Assembly: GCA_963838495.1 (NCBI GenBank)
Contig: CAWIRC010000002.1
Location: 248,001 to 312,000 of the forward strand
Reading direction: 5' to 3'
Source of the DNA: JBEKIK01 sp963838495
Lineage (GTDB): Bacteria; Planctomycetota; Planctomycetia; Pirellulales; Thermoguttaceae
DNA length: 64,000 bases
Of this stretch, positions 19,058 through 29,107 are shown one piece after another (position 1 is the first letter of the stretch; the number at the start of each line of letters is the position of its first letter). The position numbers were made by a program, and so were the translations under genes. A model generated the notes under the pieces. It did no database searches. It was not told the origin of the DNA and was given only the letters and a program-made list of their open reading frames with translations.

Positions 19058-19771
19058 TCATTCTACGATTTTTCTCCAGTTTTCATCAACCGGAGCGGTT
19101 ATGGAAACCATTTCCTTCGACATGGGATGTTTGAATTCCAGCAAGTGCGCGTGCAATGCTATGGCCCGCAGCCGAAGGTCCTCGTATTGGCGGCCAAAGG
19201 GGATTTCCGATCCGTACTGGGCGTCGCCCAACAGGGGATGGCCCCGCGAGGCGGCCTGCACGCGCACCTGGTGCGTCCGCCCCGTTTCCAGGCGAATCTC
19301 CAGCCACGATCCCCATGCACCGACGCCTAAAACCCGATAATGTAGCACCGCCTGCCGCGATTGGGCAATCCCCGCCCCGACAACCTCGGCCTGCGCCTTG
19401 CCCGGAACCTTGAGAATATAATCCTCCCAAGTGCCTTCCTCAGCCTCGACTTGCCCTTCCACGCAGGCCCAATATATTTTATTCACCACCCGCTCTTCAA
19501 ACTGCTCCGCCAGTCGCCGGGCCGCTCGCCGCTTGGTGCAAAACACCATCGCCCCCGAGGCCGGGCGGTCCAGCCGGTGCGGAATCCCCAGGTACACCGT
19601 CTCATAAGGGTGCCCGCGCTTAAAAATAAAGTTCTTTATCCGCTGCTCCAGGCTATCGATGCCCGGCGGCGCCTGCGTCAAAACACCGGAAGGCTTGTTC
19701 ACCGCCAGGCATGGACCTTGCTCGTAAAGAATCTGAAATCCATGGTCTTCCATCTTTACAATTCTATCCAA
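19058..19771 (-). CDS. RluA-family pseudouridine synthase
   Basis: A 237-residue protein; catalytic Asp in GIPHRLDRPASGAMVF, preceded by LAVNKPSGVLTQ and followed by LETGRTHQVRVQAASRGHPLLGD. It lacks an N-terminal S4 domain, as in the short RluA/TruC group. It modifies uridine in rRNA or tRNA; the target site cannot be told from sequence. The start is TTG at 19771 with GGAG just upstream; an ATG six codons later (19753) is an alternative. It appears to head a minus-strand run with acnA and the TMTC-like gene. Confidence 0.9.
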   Translation of the reverse strand: MDRIVKMEDHGFQILYEQGPCLAVNKPSGVLTQAPPGIDSLEQRIKNFIFKRGHPYETVYLGIPHRLDRPASGAMVFCTKRRAARRLAEQFEERVVNKIYWACVEGQVEAEEGTWEDYILKVPGKAQAEVVGAGIAQSRQAVLHYRVLGVGAWGSWLEIRLETGRTHQVRVQAASRGHPLLGDAQYGSEIPFGRQYEDLRLRAIALHAHLLEFKHPMSKEMVSITAPVDENWRKIVE

Positions 19772-19811
19772 ATCACTCCGGGCACAAAATGCCCCGGCTA
19801 ATTATTCCCTA

Positions 19812-19865
19812 TGTTGGGGCGGCAGTTAAATTATGTTGGGGCGGCAGTTAAACTGCCACCCCAAC
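19812..19865. repeat. Family D palindrome (one half plus one full copy)
   Basis: TTGGGGCGGCAGTTAAA occurs twice in tandem. The second copy completes a palindrome with CTGCCACCCCAAC. Relatives occur at 46102 and 55651. It sits between the divergent pseudouridine synthase and PPK2 genes. Confidence 0.85.
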
Positions 19866-19957
19866 TTCAGGCCCCTTTTATATAAAACCAATGAGCAATT
19901 GACCGTTATTTTATGCTATGATTGATAAACCCCACCATGCATCCGAGGGCTGCAATC

Positions 19958-20761
19958 ATGCACCAACCGCTCACTGTCAAGCCAGGCAAAAAAATCTCCC
20001 TCCAGGATTTCGATCCCGATTGCGCCGGCGGCATCAAAAACAAGAAAAAAGCCCAGGATGAACTGGAAAAAAACATAAAGTGCCTTTCCGAGTTGGGTTA
20101 CCGGCTATACGCCGAAAACCGCCGCTCGCTGCTTCTGGTCCTCCAGGGCATGGACACCGCCGGCAAAGACGGAACCATCCGCCACGTCATGCGCGGTTTC
20201 AATCCGCAAAGCTGCCAGGTCACCTCCTTCAAGCAGCCCAGCATCGAGGAACTAAACCACGATTTCCTCTGGCGGATCGCCCGCGCAGTGCCCCGCAAGG
20301 GAAACATCGGCATCTTCAACCGCTCGCATTACGAAGACGTGCTTGTGGTGCGCGTGCATAATTTGGCCCCCAAGAAAGAATGGGAGTCCCGTTACGATCG
20401 CATCAATCTTTTCGAAAAAATGCTCGTCAACGGCGGCACCACGATCATCAAAGTCTTCCTCCACATCGGCAAGGACGAACAGCGCAACCGTTTGCAGTCC
20501 CGTCTCGACGATCTCGACAAACTCTGGAAATTCAGCCGCGCCGACCTCGACGAACGCCACTATTGGAATCAATATCAAAAGGCCTACGAGGCCGCGCTTT
20601 CGCACTGCAACACGGAACACGCGCCCTGGTACATTGTGCCCGCCAATCGGAAATGGTTTCGCAATCTTACCATCAGCCGCATCTTGTGCAAAACATTGGC
20701 AAACATGGACCCCCAATATCCGCCCGCTGAGGAAGGCCTGAAAGGCATAGTCGTGAAGTAG
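19958..20761 (+). CDS. Polyphosphate kinase 2 family protein (PPK2)
   Basis: A 267-residue nucleotide kinase using polyphosphate to phosphorylate NDP or NMP. Walker A is GMDTAGKDG (residues 64-72), the lid/Walker B region is IFNRSHYEDVLVVRVHNL, then KVFLHIGKDEQRNRLQSR and APWYIVPANRKWFRN. Length and motifs fit a single-domain PPK2; whether class I, II or III needs alignment. The start is the ATG at 19958 with GAGGG eight bases before it; upstream TTG and ATG codons in frame are less likely. It is monocistronic. Confidence 0.93.
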   Translation: MHQPLTVKPGKKISLQDFDPDCAGGIKNKKKAQDELEKNIKCLSELGYRLYAENRRSLLLVLQGMDTAGKDGTIRHVMRGFNPQSCQVTSFKQPSIEELNHDFLWRIARAVPRKGNIGIFNRSHYEDVLVVRVHNLAPKKEWESRYDRINLFEKMLVNGGTTIIKVFLHIGKDEQRNRLQSRLDDLDKLWKFSRADLDERHYWNQYQKAYEAALSHCNTEHAPWYIVPANRKWFRNLTISRILCKTLANMDPQYPPAEEGLKGIVVK

Positions 20762-21065
20762 TTTTTACATCCCGCCCCCGTCATTCTGAATTGGCCCCCG
20801 GATGGATTACCCCGGGAATTTTCTTCTGACTGAAAAAAGCCGCTGTGTGGGGGGCAGGATTCGCGTTTTGGCCCATTATACGCATGAAATTCCGCTTTTT
20901 TTAGGCGAATTACAGGCCAAAACGCCAAAATCGTTGACTGCGTTCTCATACTAATTATAATCGAAAATATAGGCTTATAATCGTAAGTTCAGTCGGGGAA
21001 GCTGTTTATAATTTCTTGGCAACCCATGTTTTTTGCACGTGCCGCTTTTTCAATAGGAACCAACC
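20762..21065 (+). other. Intergenic leader of the cyclophilin/PEP-CTERM gene
   Basis: About 300 bp without a gene. The last 130 bp are AT-rich with several TATAAT-like words (TATAAT at 20951 and 20975, TTATAATTT near 21007) suitable as -10 boxes. AATAGGAA lies just before the ATG at 21066. No riboswitch or RNA gene is recognised. Confidence 0.4.
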
Positions 21066-24000
21066 ATGTTTAACGTGCCCGCTCTTTTTACGCGCCTCTT
21101 CGTCGCTTTTTTAACTTTAAGCTTTTTGGTCTGTGCCCTTCAAGCCGACACCGTGATCCAAGTCAATCTCAACGGCTATACGACAGGGATATTCGGCGAC
21201 CAGATCAGCGGCTATCAAATCCAGCTCTTCGACAATGAAGCCCCCATCACGGTGGCCAATTTCCTCAACTATGCCAATTCAAACGCCTACAACGGCACGA
21301 TCATCCATCGCGACGTGCCCGACTTTGTAATTCAAAGCGGGGGATTCAAGTTAGACGTCAATAGCAGCAATCACATCACTGGGATTGATCCAATCCCCAC
21401 CAATCCCCCAATTCAAAACGAATTCAGTTCTTCCCGGTCCAATCTCCGCGGCACCGTCGCCATGGCCAAACTTGGCACCGACCCCAACAGCGCCACCAGT
21501 CAGTGGTTCGTTAACCTCGCCAACAACTCCTCCAATTTGGATAACCAAAACGGCGGTTTTACGGTCTTCGGGCACGTGGCCGGCGAGGGCATGGAACTCG
21601 TTGACGCCGTGGCCGGCTTGCAAACCAAAAACTTCAATCCCCTATATTATCCCAGCGACCCTCAGAACGGGCCTTTCGCCGAAGTTCCCGTAGCCTACGA
21701 TGAAGTCAACGACCCGAATCATCTAAATCCCATTTTCGTCCAGGTCTTAAGCACTACCGTCATCTCCACCACCGCCTGGAAAGGCGGCGCTTCTCCTTCG
21801 ACCACCGACTGGGGCGCCGCGGCCAATTGGAACGGCTCTACCATCCCCGACGGCAAGGGCGCCAATGTTAACATCGGCAGCCAATCCTCGACAAACAATG
21901 TTATTGACATGATCTCCGCCGGCCGCACCGTCGGCAACATATACTTCACTCCCTTTTCCAGCACCACCATTCAAAGCACCGGCGCCAAGTCGCTCACCAT
22001 AGATAACAACGGTAAAACTTCCCTGGTAAACGTGCTGGGCAATCATACTATCAGCGCCTCGCTGATCATCAACAACAATACTATTTTCGACGTCAATGGA
22101 AGCCTGACCGTATCCGGCAACATCAGCGGCGCCGCAAGCTTGGGCATTACCGACTCGGGCAGCCTCACGCTCTCCGGCTCAAATTCCTATACCGGCAATA
22201 CGCTCGTTACCAGCGGCTCGTTGACCGTCGCCAAGGCCGCCTCCCTGCCCGGATACAATACCTCGGGAAAGGTCACTATAAGTTCAGGAGCGGCGCTATT
22301 CGTCAAGGCCGGGGCCGCTTCGGGCCAATGGGCCGAGTCGGAAATCAACACCCTGCAAAGCACCGTCGTCTTCCCCAGCGACTCTTACCTGGGCATCAAC
22401 ACCAGCGACGGCAATTTTACCTACGGCGCCTCGGGCGGTACTTTGTCCGGAAGCCTGAACTTCGTCAAACTAGGCAATAATTCCTTGCTCCTTGCGGGAA
22501 ATAATGCCTACACGGGCAATACCGTAGTTACAGCCGGCACGCTTATCGCCGGAAAAACTGCCTCGCTCCCAGGATACAATGCCACCGGTAAAATATCGGT
22601 CGATCCAGGTGCCACGCTGGCCGTCAGAGCTGGGGCCGCATCCGGCGAATGGGCCTCCGCAGACATCGACGCCTTGAATACAAACGCCACCTTCTATTAC
22701 GATAATCGCTCTGGTCCCACTGTTTACAGTTATCTGGGTATCGATACCACCGGCGGCAATTTCAACTACGGCACCGCCCTCGGTGAATCACAAGGCTTTA
22801 ACAAGTTGGGCGCCAATACCCTCACACTCACCGGCTCCAATACCTTCACCGGTCCCGTGATCTTCAGCGGCGGCTTGATAAATGCCCCAACCTTAAGCAA
22901 CCTCGGCGCCGGCACCGAGTTGGATTTCAACGGCGGAGGCTTGCAGTTCGGCAGCGTTTACGATCCATCCGTCCGAACCATGAACTTCCTGGCCGGAGGC
23001 GCCACCCTCGATACCCAAGACAAAACCATCACTTTGGCCAATGCTATCGGCAACAGTGGAACCGGCGGTCTGACTAAAATCGGATCGGGCACCCTTATTC
23101 TCAAGGGTATTAATACTTACACCGGAAATACATCCATAAGCAACGGCACGCTGTCCGTCGTCAAGGCTACGGCTTTGCCGGGATACAACGCGTCTGGAAA
23201 GATCACGGTAAACTCCGGCGCTACCCTGGCCGTCCGCGCCGGGGCCGCCTCGGGCGAATGGGCCGCCGCCGATATCGACGCATTGCGAACCAATGCCGTC
23301 TTTAACTCCGGCTCCACCCTGGGCATCGACACCACCAGCGGCAATTTCGCCTACGCCAGCAATATCGGCAGCAGCCTAAACTTGATAAAACTCGGCACTA
23401 ACATCTTGACCTTCTCAGGCTCCAATTCCTACACCGGAACCACTACGGTAAACAACGGCACTTTGTCGGTAAACAATACGACGGCTTTGCCAGGGTATAA
23501 CACCACGGGCAAAGTAACGGTATACTCCGCCGCTACATTGGCCGTTCGCGCAGGGGCCGCCTCGGGCGAATGGGCCGCCGCCGACATCGACACCCTGCGA
23601 ACTGACGCCACTTTCAACTCCGGCTCAACCCTGGGCATCGACACCACAAGCGGAAATTTCGCTTACGACAGCAATATCGGCGGCAGCATAAGCTTTATAA
23701 AACTTGGCGCTAACAACCTGACGCTATCAGGCTCCAATTTTTACACCGGCAACACAACCGTAAACGCCGGCATTCTCGACGTCGGCAAAACCGCCTCGCT
23801 CCCGGGATACAACACTCTGGGTAAAGTAACGGTAAACTCCGCCGCAACCCTGGCCGTTCGCGCAGGCGCCGCCTCGGGCGAATGGGTCGCCGCCGACATC
23901 GACACCCTGCGAACTGACGCCACATTCAACTCCGGCTCTTTCCTCGGCATCGACACCACCGGCGGGAACTTCTCCTATGGCAGCGCTATCACAGGAAGCC

Positions 24001-25885
24001 TGGGTATCACTAAACTGGGCGTAAACACCTTGACCCTCACCGCTTCAAACTCCTTTACGGGTGCGGTTAATTTCAACGGCGGCTTGATCAAGGCCGCCGC
24101 TCTAAACAACCTGGGCAACGGCACCGCCCTCAATTTCAACGGCGGCGGTTTGCAGTTCGACGCAGCCTACGACCCCTCGGTCCGCACCATGTCCTTCCAG
24201 GCCGGAGGGGCCACGCTCGACACACAGGCCAACAACGTCACTTTAACCAAGGCCATAGGCAACGGCGGCGCAGGCGGGCTCACAAAACAAGGCCTGGGCA
24301 TCCTTACCCTTATGGCGTCACCAAGTTATCAGGGCCCCACGGTCGTCAACGGCGGCTTTCTCATACTCGGTTCCTCGAGTACGGTTGTCACTCTGCCCGC
24401 CACCACGGCCGTCAGTATTACCGCCAGCGGCGCTATAATTGACACCAGTGGAAATTCGCAGACTATCGCCTCCCTGGCAGGCGTGGCCGGAACCGAAATA
24501 AAACTCGGCGGCGGCAAGTTGACCACCGGAGACGGCACCTCGACCACCTTTGACGGCGCCATCACAAGCGCCACCGGAGGCTTACTGACAAAAACGGGTT
24601 CGGGCACATTTACAATTACTGGCTCAAATACTTACACCGGCAATACCCTGGTGAGCGCCGGCACACTCGATGTCGGCAAAACCGCCTCGCTCCCCGGATA
24701 CAACACTCTGGGTAAAGTAACGGTAAATTCCGCCGCAACGCTGGCCGTTCGCGCCGCGCCGCCTCGGGCGAATGGCTCGCCTCTGACATCGACACCCTGC
24801 GTGCCGATGCCACCTTCAATTCCGGCTCTTTCCTCGGCATCGACACCACGGACGGCGATTTCACCTATGCCAGTGCCTTCGCAGGGATCATGGGTCTTAC
24901 AAAGCTCGGCACCAATACCTTGACCCTTACCGGCTCCAATTCCTATGCCGGCAACACCCTGGTCGGCGCCGGCACGTTGAAGGCCCTCAATCCAACTGCT
25001 TTGCCGGGATACAACGCGCCGGGCAAGGTGACGGTAAACTCCGCCGCAACCCTGGCCGTTCGCGCAGGCGCCGCCTCGGGTGAATGGGCCGCCGCCGACA
25101 TCGACACCCTGCGCGCCGATGCCACCTTCAACCCCGGCTCTTTCCTCGCCATCGACACCACGAGCGGGAACTTCTCCTATGGCAGCACTATCACAGGAAG
25201 CCTGGGTATTACTAAACTGGGTTCTAACACGTTGACCCTCACCGGCTCAAACTCCTTTACCGGTGCGGTTAATTTCAACGGCGGTTTGATCAAGGCCGCC
25301 GCTCTAAACAACCTGGGCAACGGCACCGCCCTCAATTTCAACGGCGGCGGTTTGCAGTTCAACGCCGTCTTCGATCCCTCCACTAAAACCATGACCTTCC
25401 AGGCCGGCGGAGCCACCCTCGACACCCAAACCAACAACATCACCATGGCCAACTCCATAGGCAACTCCGGTCTCGGCGGCCTCACAAAACAAGGTTCCGG
25501 CATCCTGGAACTGGACGGCGCGGTTACTTATACCGGCGCCACTACCATCAACGCCGGCGTCTTGAAAATCAATAACAAGCAAAGCACTACCCTCACCACT
25601 ATTTCCGGCGCAGGCACGCTGGAGGTTAACGGCGCCGGCACGGCATTGACCGCCACTTCCGTAAACGTGGGCACGCTGACCCTGGGCCCCGGAGCGGTAG
25701 TCGTAATTGCGCCCTTGCCGGGTCTCGATTCCGGACTGGATGAGGGCTTTCTACCAATTACAGATCAAACCACTATGGTGCCGGTCCCGGAACCAAACGC
25801 CTTGACGCTGCTTGGCATTGCCGCGCTGCCCATGCTCTTCGCCGCCCTAAGAAAAAGATCGAAATGTCCTGCCAACCCGGCTTGA
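21066..25885 (+). CDS. Cyclophilin-headed autotransporter-type beta-strand-repeat protein with PEP-CTERM tail
   Basis: About 1606 residues once one frame break near 24752 is repaired (a base is missing in CGCGCC-GCGCC where other repeat copies have an extra base). A signal peptide (LFVAFLTLSFLVCALQA) is followed by a cyclophilin-type peptidyl-prolyl isomerase domain (residues ~30-190: LFDNEAPITVANFLNY, NGTIIHRDVPDFVIQSGG, FVNLANNSSNLDNQNGGFTVFGHV). Then come many 'autotransporter-associated beta strand' repeats: seven copies of a ~104-residue unit around LPGYNTTGKVTV and AVRAGAASGEWAAADIDTL, and three of a second unit around NFNGGLIKAAALNNLG. The end is VPEPNALTLLGIAALPMLF plus basic RKRSK, a PEP-CTERM tail for exosortase processing. 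It is probably a surface or matrix beta-helix protein. Confidence 0.9.
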
Positions 25886-25930
25886 ATGCATTTCGCACGC
25901 TTCATTTTTATACCCCGCTGAATTCATTTA

Positions 25931-25953
25931 GCCCCCGGTGAATACACCGGGGG
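25931..25953. repeat. Family A palindrome, copy 4
   Basis: Arm GCCCCCGGTG, loop AATA, mirror CACCGGGGG, 45 bp after the PEP-CTERM gene stop and followed by TTTT. On the + strand it could end transcription. Confidence 0.85.
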
Positions 25954-26077
25954 TTTTCGTTGCCGAATTCTCCTTCGCCAAAACAATAAGGGCGATACTG
26001 GAATTCACCTCCCTTGCCTGGTACAATTCCAACGTCCAACTCTGGCAAAATCCTGTCCCTAAGCGGGAGGAATGCAA

Positions 26078-27457
26078 ATGAAGCCGGCAAAAAAATCGGC
26101 CGCATCGGATCGCCTGTACATCGCCATGGATATCGGCGGCACCAATATCTTCGCCGCCCTGGTCGACGAGTCCGGGCTGATTCTCCGCAGCGAGAAAACG
26201 CCCACTCCCCGCGACGACAATCCCGACCTGGTTGTGGCCGCCGTCGAAAAAACCATCCAAGACATTATGCAAAAAGCCGGCATCGACTGCGCCGACCTGG
26301 CGGCCGTAGGCATCGCCGTGCCCGGCGTGGTCGATCCCAAAAAAGGTTACGTGGCGGTCACGCCGAACTTGTGTCTCGGCGGCGTCTCCTTGGGCCCGCT
26401 CTTGCAGCAGCGCCTGAACGTCCCCGTCACCCTCGGCAACGACGGAAACCTCGGCGCGCTGGGCGAAACCTGGCTGGGCTCGGCGCGAAAATCCAAAAGC
26501 ACCCTCTACATTTGCGTCGGCACAGGCATCGGCAGCGGTTTGGTCATCCGCCGCAAACTCTGGCGCGGACGCCGCGAAACCGCCGGTGAAATCGGGCACA
26601 TAATCATGCAAATAGGCGGCCCAAAATGCGGCTGCGGAAACCTGGGTTGCCTCGAAGCGCTCGCCAGCCGCACCGCCGTCGAACGATTCATCCGCGAGGC
26701 CATCGCGGCGGGCCGCAAAAGCCTCATCGCCGATCTGGCCGGCGGCGATTTGTCCATCATTCGCTCCGGCATCATCCGCAAGGCACTCGATGCCTCCGAC
26801 GAATTGGCTTCCGAGGCCGTCCGCCGCGCGGCGGAAGTCCTCGGCTACGCCTGCCTGAACGCCCGACACCTCATCGATCCCGATGTCATCGTGCTCGGCG
26901 GCGGCATGATCGAAGCCTGCGCAGACTATGTCATGCCGCTCGTCCAGCGCATCGTGGGCGAAGATCCCCTCCCTGGCGCACGCCAGGGCGGCGGAATTCT
27001 GCTCTCCGCCCTGGGCGACGACGCCGTTCTGCTCGGCGCCGTGGCCGCGGCACGCCTCAAGGCCGGGCGCAACCCGTTTAAAAAACGTTTCCGCCTCAGG
27101 CCCGCCTATCCGCAAATCAACCAGTCCAAGGAAGGCGCGATTACCGTGGACGATGAAATGTTCGAAACCGATATTTACATAACCGTCAACGGCAAAACGA
27201 AAAAACGCGCCAATATCACCCGGAACGCCCCGGCTCCGCCCCATAAGCTCACGGCCGCCGAACTGGAATTAGTGTGTAAGGGCGGGCCGGAAATTCTTTT
27301 CGTCGGCGCTGCCAAATGCGAAGAAATAGAACTGCCCGAAGACGCCCGCCGCTTCCTCGACCTCCGCTCCATAAAATTCAAAATCCTCCCCACTGCCAAG
27401 GCCCTGGAATCCTACAACAAATCCAAACGCCGCAGGGCGGCCCTAATATATGTCTAA
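26078..27457 (+). CDS. ROK-family sugar kinase fused to an Mth938-like domain
   Basis: A 459-residue protein. Residues ~10-325 form a ROK kinase (glucokinase type): ATP loop AMDIGGTNIFAALVD, catalytic Asp in TLGNDGNLGALGETWLG, GTGIGSGLVIRRKLWRG, and the ROK zinc motif GEIGHIIMQIGGPKCGCGNLGC with CLEALAS. Residues ~345-459 match the Mth938/NDUFAF3-like fold: ETDIYITVNGKTKKRANI, HKLTAAELELVCKGGPEILF, VGAAKCEEIELPEDARRF and ILPTAKALESYN. This second domain is normally a stand-alone protein of unclear role. The start is the ATG at 26078 with GGGAGG well spaced; the ATG two codons earlier is too close to it. Likely cytoplasmic sugar phosphorylation; substrate unknown. Confidence 0.87.
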   Translation: MKPAKKSAASDRLYIAMDIGGTNIFAALVDESGLILRSEKTPTPRDDNPDLVVAAVEKTIQDIMQKAGIDCADLAAVGIAVPGVVDPKKGYVAVTPNLCLGGVSLGPLLQQRLNVPVTLGNDGNLGALGETWLGSARKSKSTLYICVGTGIGSGLVIRRKLWRGRRETAGEIGHIIMQIGGPKCGCGNLGCLEALASRTAVERFIREAIAAGRKSLIADLAGGDLSIIRSGIIRKALDASDELASEAVRRAAEVLGYACLNARHLIDPDVIVLGGGMIEACADYVMPLVQRIVGEDPLPGARQGGGILLSALGDDAVLLGAVAAARLKAGRNPFKKRFRLRPAYPQINQSKEGAITVDDEMFETDIYITVNGKTKKRANITRNAPAPPHKLTAAELELVCKGGPEILFVGAAKCEEIELPEDARRFLDLRSIKFKILPTAKALESYNKSKRRRAALIYV

Positions 27458-27472
27458 AATTTCTCCAATATC

Positions 27473-27510
27473 CTCCCCTCTCCCTTTGGGAGAGGGGCAG
27501 GGGTGAGGGC
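27473..27510. repeat. Family B hairpin
   Basis: CCCCTCTCCCTTTGGGAGAGGGG core followed by CAGGGGTGAGGG, 15 bp after the ROK gene stop. Only the inner hairpin is well preserved; the outer ends are not recognisable. Confidence 0.85.
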
Positions 27511-27611
27511 CGCCTATCGCTTTCACCCCCGCCTCTCCCCAAAAAAGAAGAAACTGTTATAATCCACAACCGATCTTCGAGTTTCAATATTTTTCCCCAG
27601 GAGCTTACACA

Positions 27612-28100
27612 ATGACCGCAAAAAATATCCTCCGAGAAGTCGTGGAATTCGGCCACTTGGTGACAAAATCCTACGTCGGCGATTTGTCAGACGCCGATCT
27701 CTTTGTCCGCTCGGTGCCGGGCAGCAATCATATTGCCTGGCAAATGGGGCACATGATCTTAAGCACGCATGAGATGCTCAAAGCGCTCGGACATCCGCCG
27801 CCCGCTTTGCCGGCCGGTTTTGCCAAGGCCTACACAGCCGAAACTTCCGCGTCCGACGATCCAAAACAATTCGCCCCCAAGGCGGAATACCTCGCCTTGG
27901 CCGAACAAATGAAGGAAGCCAGCCTGAAGGCCATCGACGCCACCCCGGAAACCGCCCTCGATCAGCCCGGCCCCGAAGAAATGCGCGAGTACGCCCCCAC
28001 CGTGGCCTCCGTGCTTACTATCTTGGGGAACCATTGGCTCATGCACTCCGGCCAATTCGTGCCCATCCGCCGGAAACTGGGTAAAAAACCCCTGTTTTAA
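27612..28100 (+). CDS. DinB-family protein
   Basis: A 162-residue four-helix-bundle protein of the DinB/YfiT metal-dependent superfamily. Candidate metal ligands: His in SNHIAWQMGHMILSTHEM and in LGNHWLMHSGQFVPIRRKLG, the latter being the typical C-terminal HxxxHxGQ block. The start follows AGGAG. Members include thiol-S-transferases (bacillithiol or mycothiol dependent) and uncharacterised stress proteins. The presence of a BshB1-like deacetylase at 4802 makes a bacillithiol-linked role conceivable but unproven. A family B element follows directly at its stop. Confidence 0.85.
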   Translation: MTAKNILREVVEFGHLVTKSYVGDLSDADLFVRSVPGSNHIAWQMGHMILSTHEMLKALGHPPPALPAGFAKAYTAETSASDDPKQFAPKAEYLALAEQMKEASLKAIDATPETALDQPGPEEMREYAPTVASVLTILGNHWLMHSGQFVPIRRKLGKKPLF

Positions 28101-28182
28101 AAGGCTCTAACAAAATCTCCCCTCTCCCTTTGGGAGAGGGGCAGGGGGTGAGGGCATCGGGAGAGGGGCAGGGGGTGAGGGC
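28101..28182. repeat. Family B element with partial internal duplication
   Basis: Begins AAGGCTCTAACAAAATC right after the DinB stop, continues with the CCCTCTCCCTTTGGGAGAGGG hairpin and GGGTGAGGGC, then repeats GGGAGAGGGGCAGGGGGTG once more. The right inverted end is not found. Confidence 0.85.
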
Positions 28183-28203
28183 CTTTCTGGAGTAAATCCC
28201 AAA

Positions 28204-29023
28204 TTACATTCGATTTCGTCCAAGAAAATGCTCGATTGCCGCATTCACCGCCGCGGGCTGCTCCAACGGCGACATGTGCCCGGCCCTGCGCAATTATTTT
28301 TAACTCCGCTCCCGGAATTGACCTCGCCATCGCCTGCATTTCAGCCGCCGGGCTGATCGCGTCGCTCTCGCCAACTATAAGCATCGTCGGGCAGCGTATG
28401 CGGGATAGCTCGCTTGTAAAATCCGACCGCCGCGCCATGCCTAACGAGGCCGCGGCAATCCCGCGCGGATCGTTGCCCTTTATTACTTGCCTTATCTTTT
28501 CCACCAAATCCGGCCGCTTTTCCAGAGTCTCGGGGCGAAAAGCCTGGGAATCATGGCGTCAGCCACCGTATGCGACCCTTCACTAAGGACCTTTTCCGCT
28601 AAAACCTGCGCGATTTGCTGCGGCCTCCGGCGTGTCGCACACCGCCCGGCTGTCGCAAAGGATCAACCCTCGCAAACGCTTGCCATGCCGGCGCCAGAAT
28701 TCCAGGGCGATGTATCCGCCCATCGACAATCCGCACAATACCGTATCGCCGATTCCTAAAAAATCGAGCAGCGCCGCCAGATCGTCGGCAAATTGCCCCA
28801 TTTCCACAATGCCTTCGCTCACCCCGCTTTGGCCGAAACCGCGCAAGTCCGGCGCGATCACGCGCCGCCGGGCCGAAAGCCCTTCGATCTGCCCCTCCCA
28901 CATCGTGTGGTCCAGGGGAAATCCGTGCACCAGCAAAATCGCCGCCCCCGTGCCGCTGTTGACAAACGCTAATCGCGCCCCGTTGATCGTACAATTGTTC
29001 ATACCGATTGTTGTCCAATCCAT
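28204..29023 (-). CDS. Alpha/beta-fold hydrolase, three frame breaks
   Basis: The N-terminal part (29023-28610) has the oxyanion region LLVHGFPLDHTMW, the GVIAPDLRGFG-type RVIAPDLRGFGQSG and the nucleophile elbow GLSMGG with its Ser. Continuing in other frames gives LSEGSHTVADAMIPRLF, PDLVEKIRQVIKGNDPRG, PTMLIVGESDAISP with the acid Asp, and AGHMSPLEQPAAVNAAIEH with the catalytic His. Breaks are near 28606 (base lost), 28532 (G lost) and 28284 (G gained). The joined protein is ~272 residues, normal for this family, so the gene is probably intact in the cell. It resembles 3-oxoadipate enol-lactonase/esterase-like hydrolases; substrate unknown. Either ATG at 29023 or 29002 may be the start. Confidence 0.82.
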
Positions 29024-29072
29024 CCATTATAAAAATGCGAATGGGCAAACTGCCCAACCCTCTTCACCCACG

Positions 29073-29107
29073 AATCCCTAATCTCTAATCTCTAATCTCT
29101 AATCCCT
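29073..29107. repeat. 7-bp microsatellite (AATCTCT/AATCCCT)
   Basis: Five tandem 7-bp units running into the stop codon of the HEAT/TPR gene. The 7-bp period is the same as in the microsatellites at 15711 and 59609, with a different sequence. Confidence 0.85.

Noticed and set aside
25928..27244. 438-codon minus-strand open frame opposite the ROK gene
   Set aside because: It is the complement of a gene with clear ROK motifs, has Ala/Gly/Asp-rich shadow composition and starts in unrelated flanking DNA.
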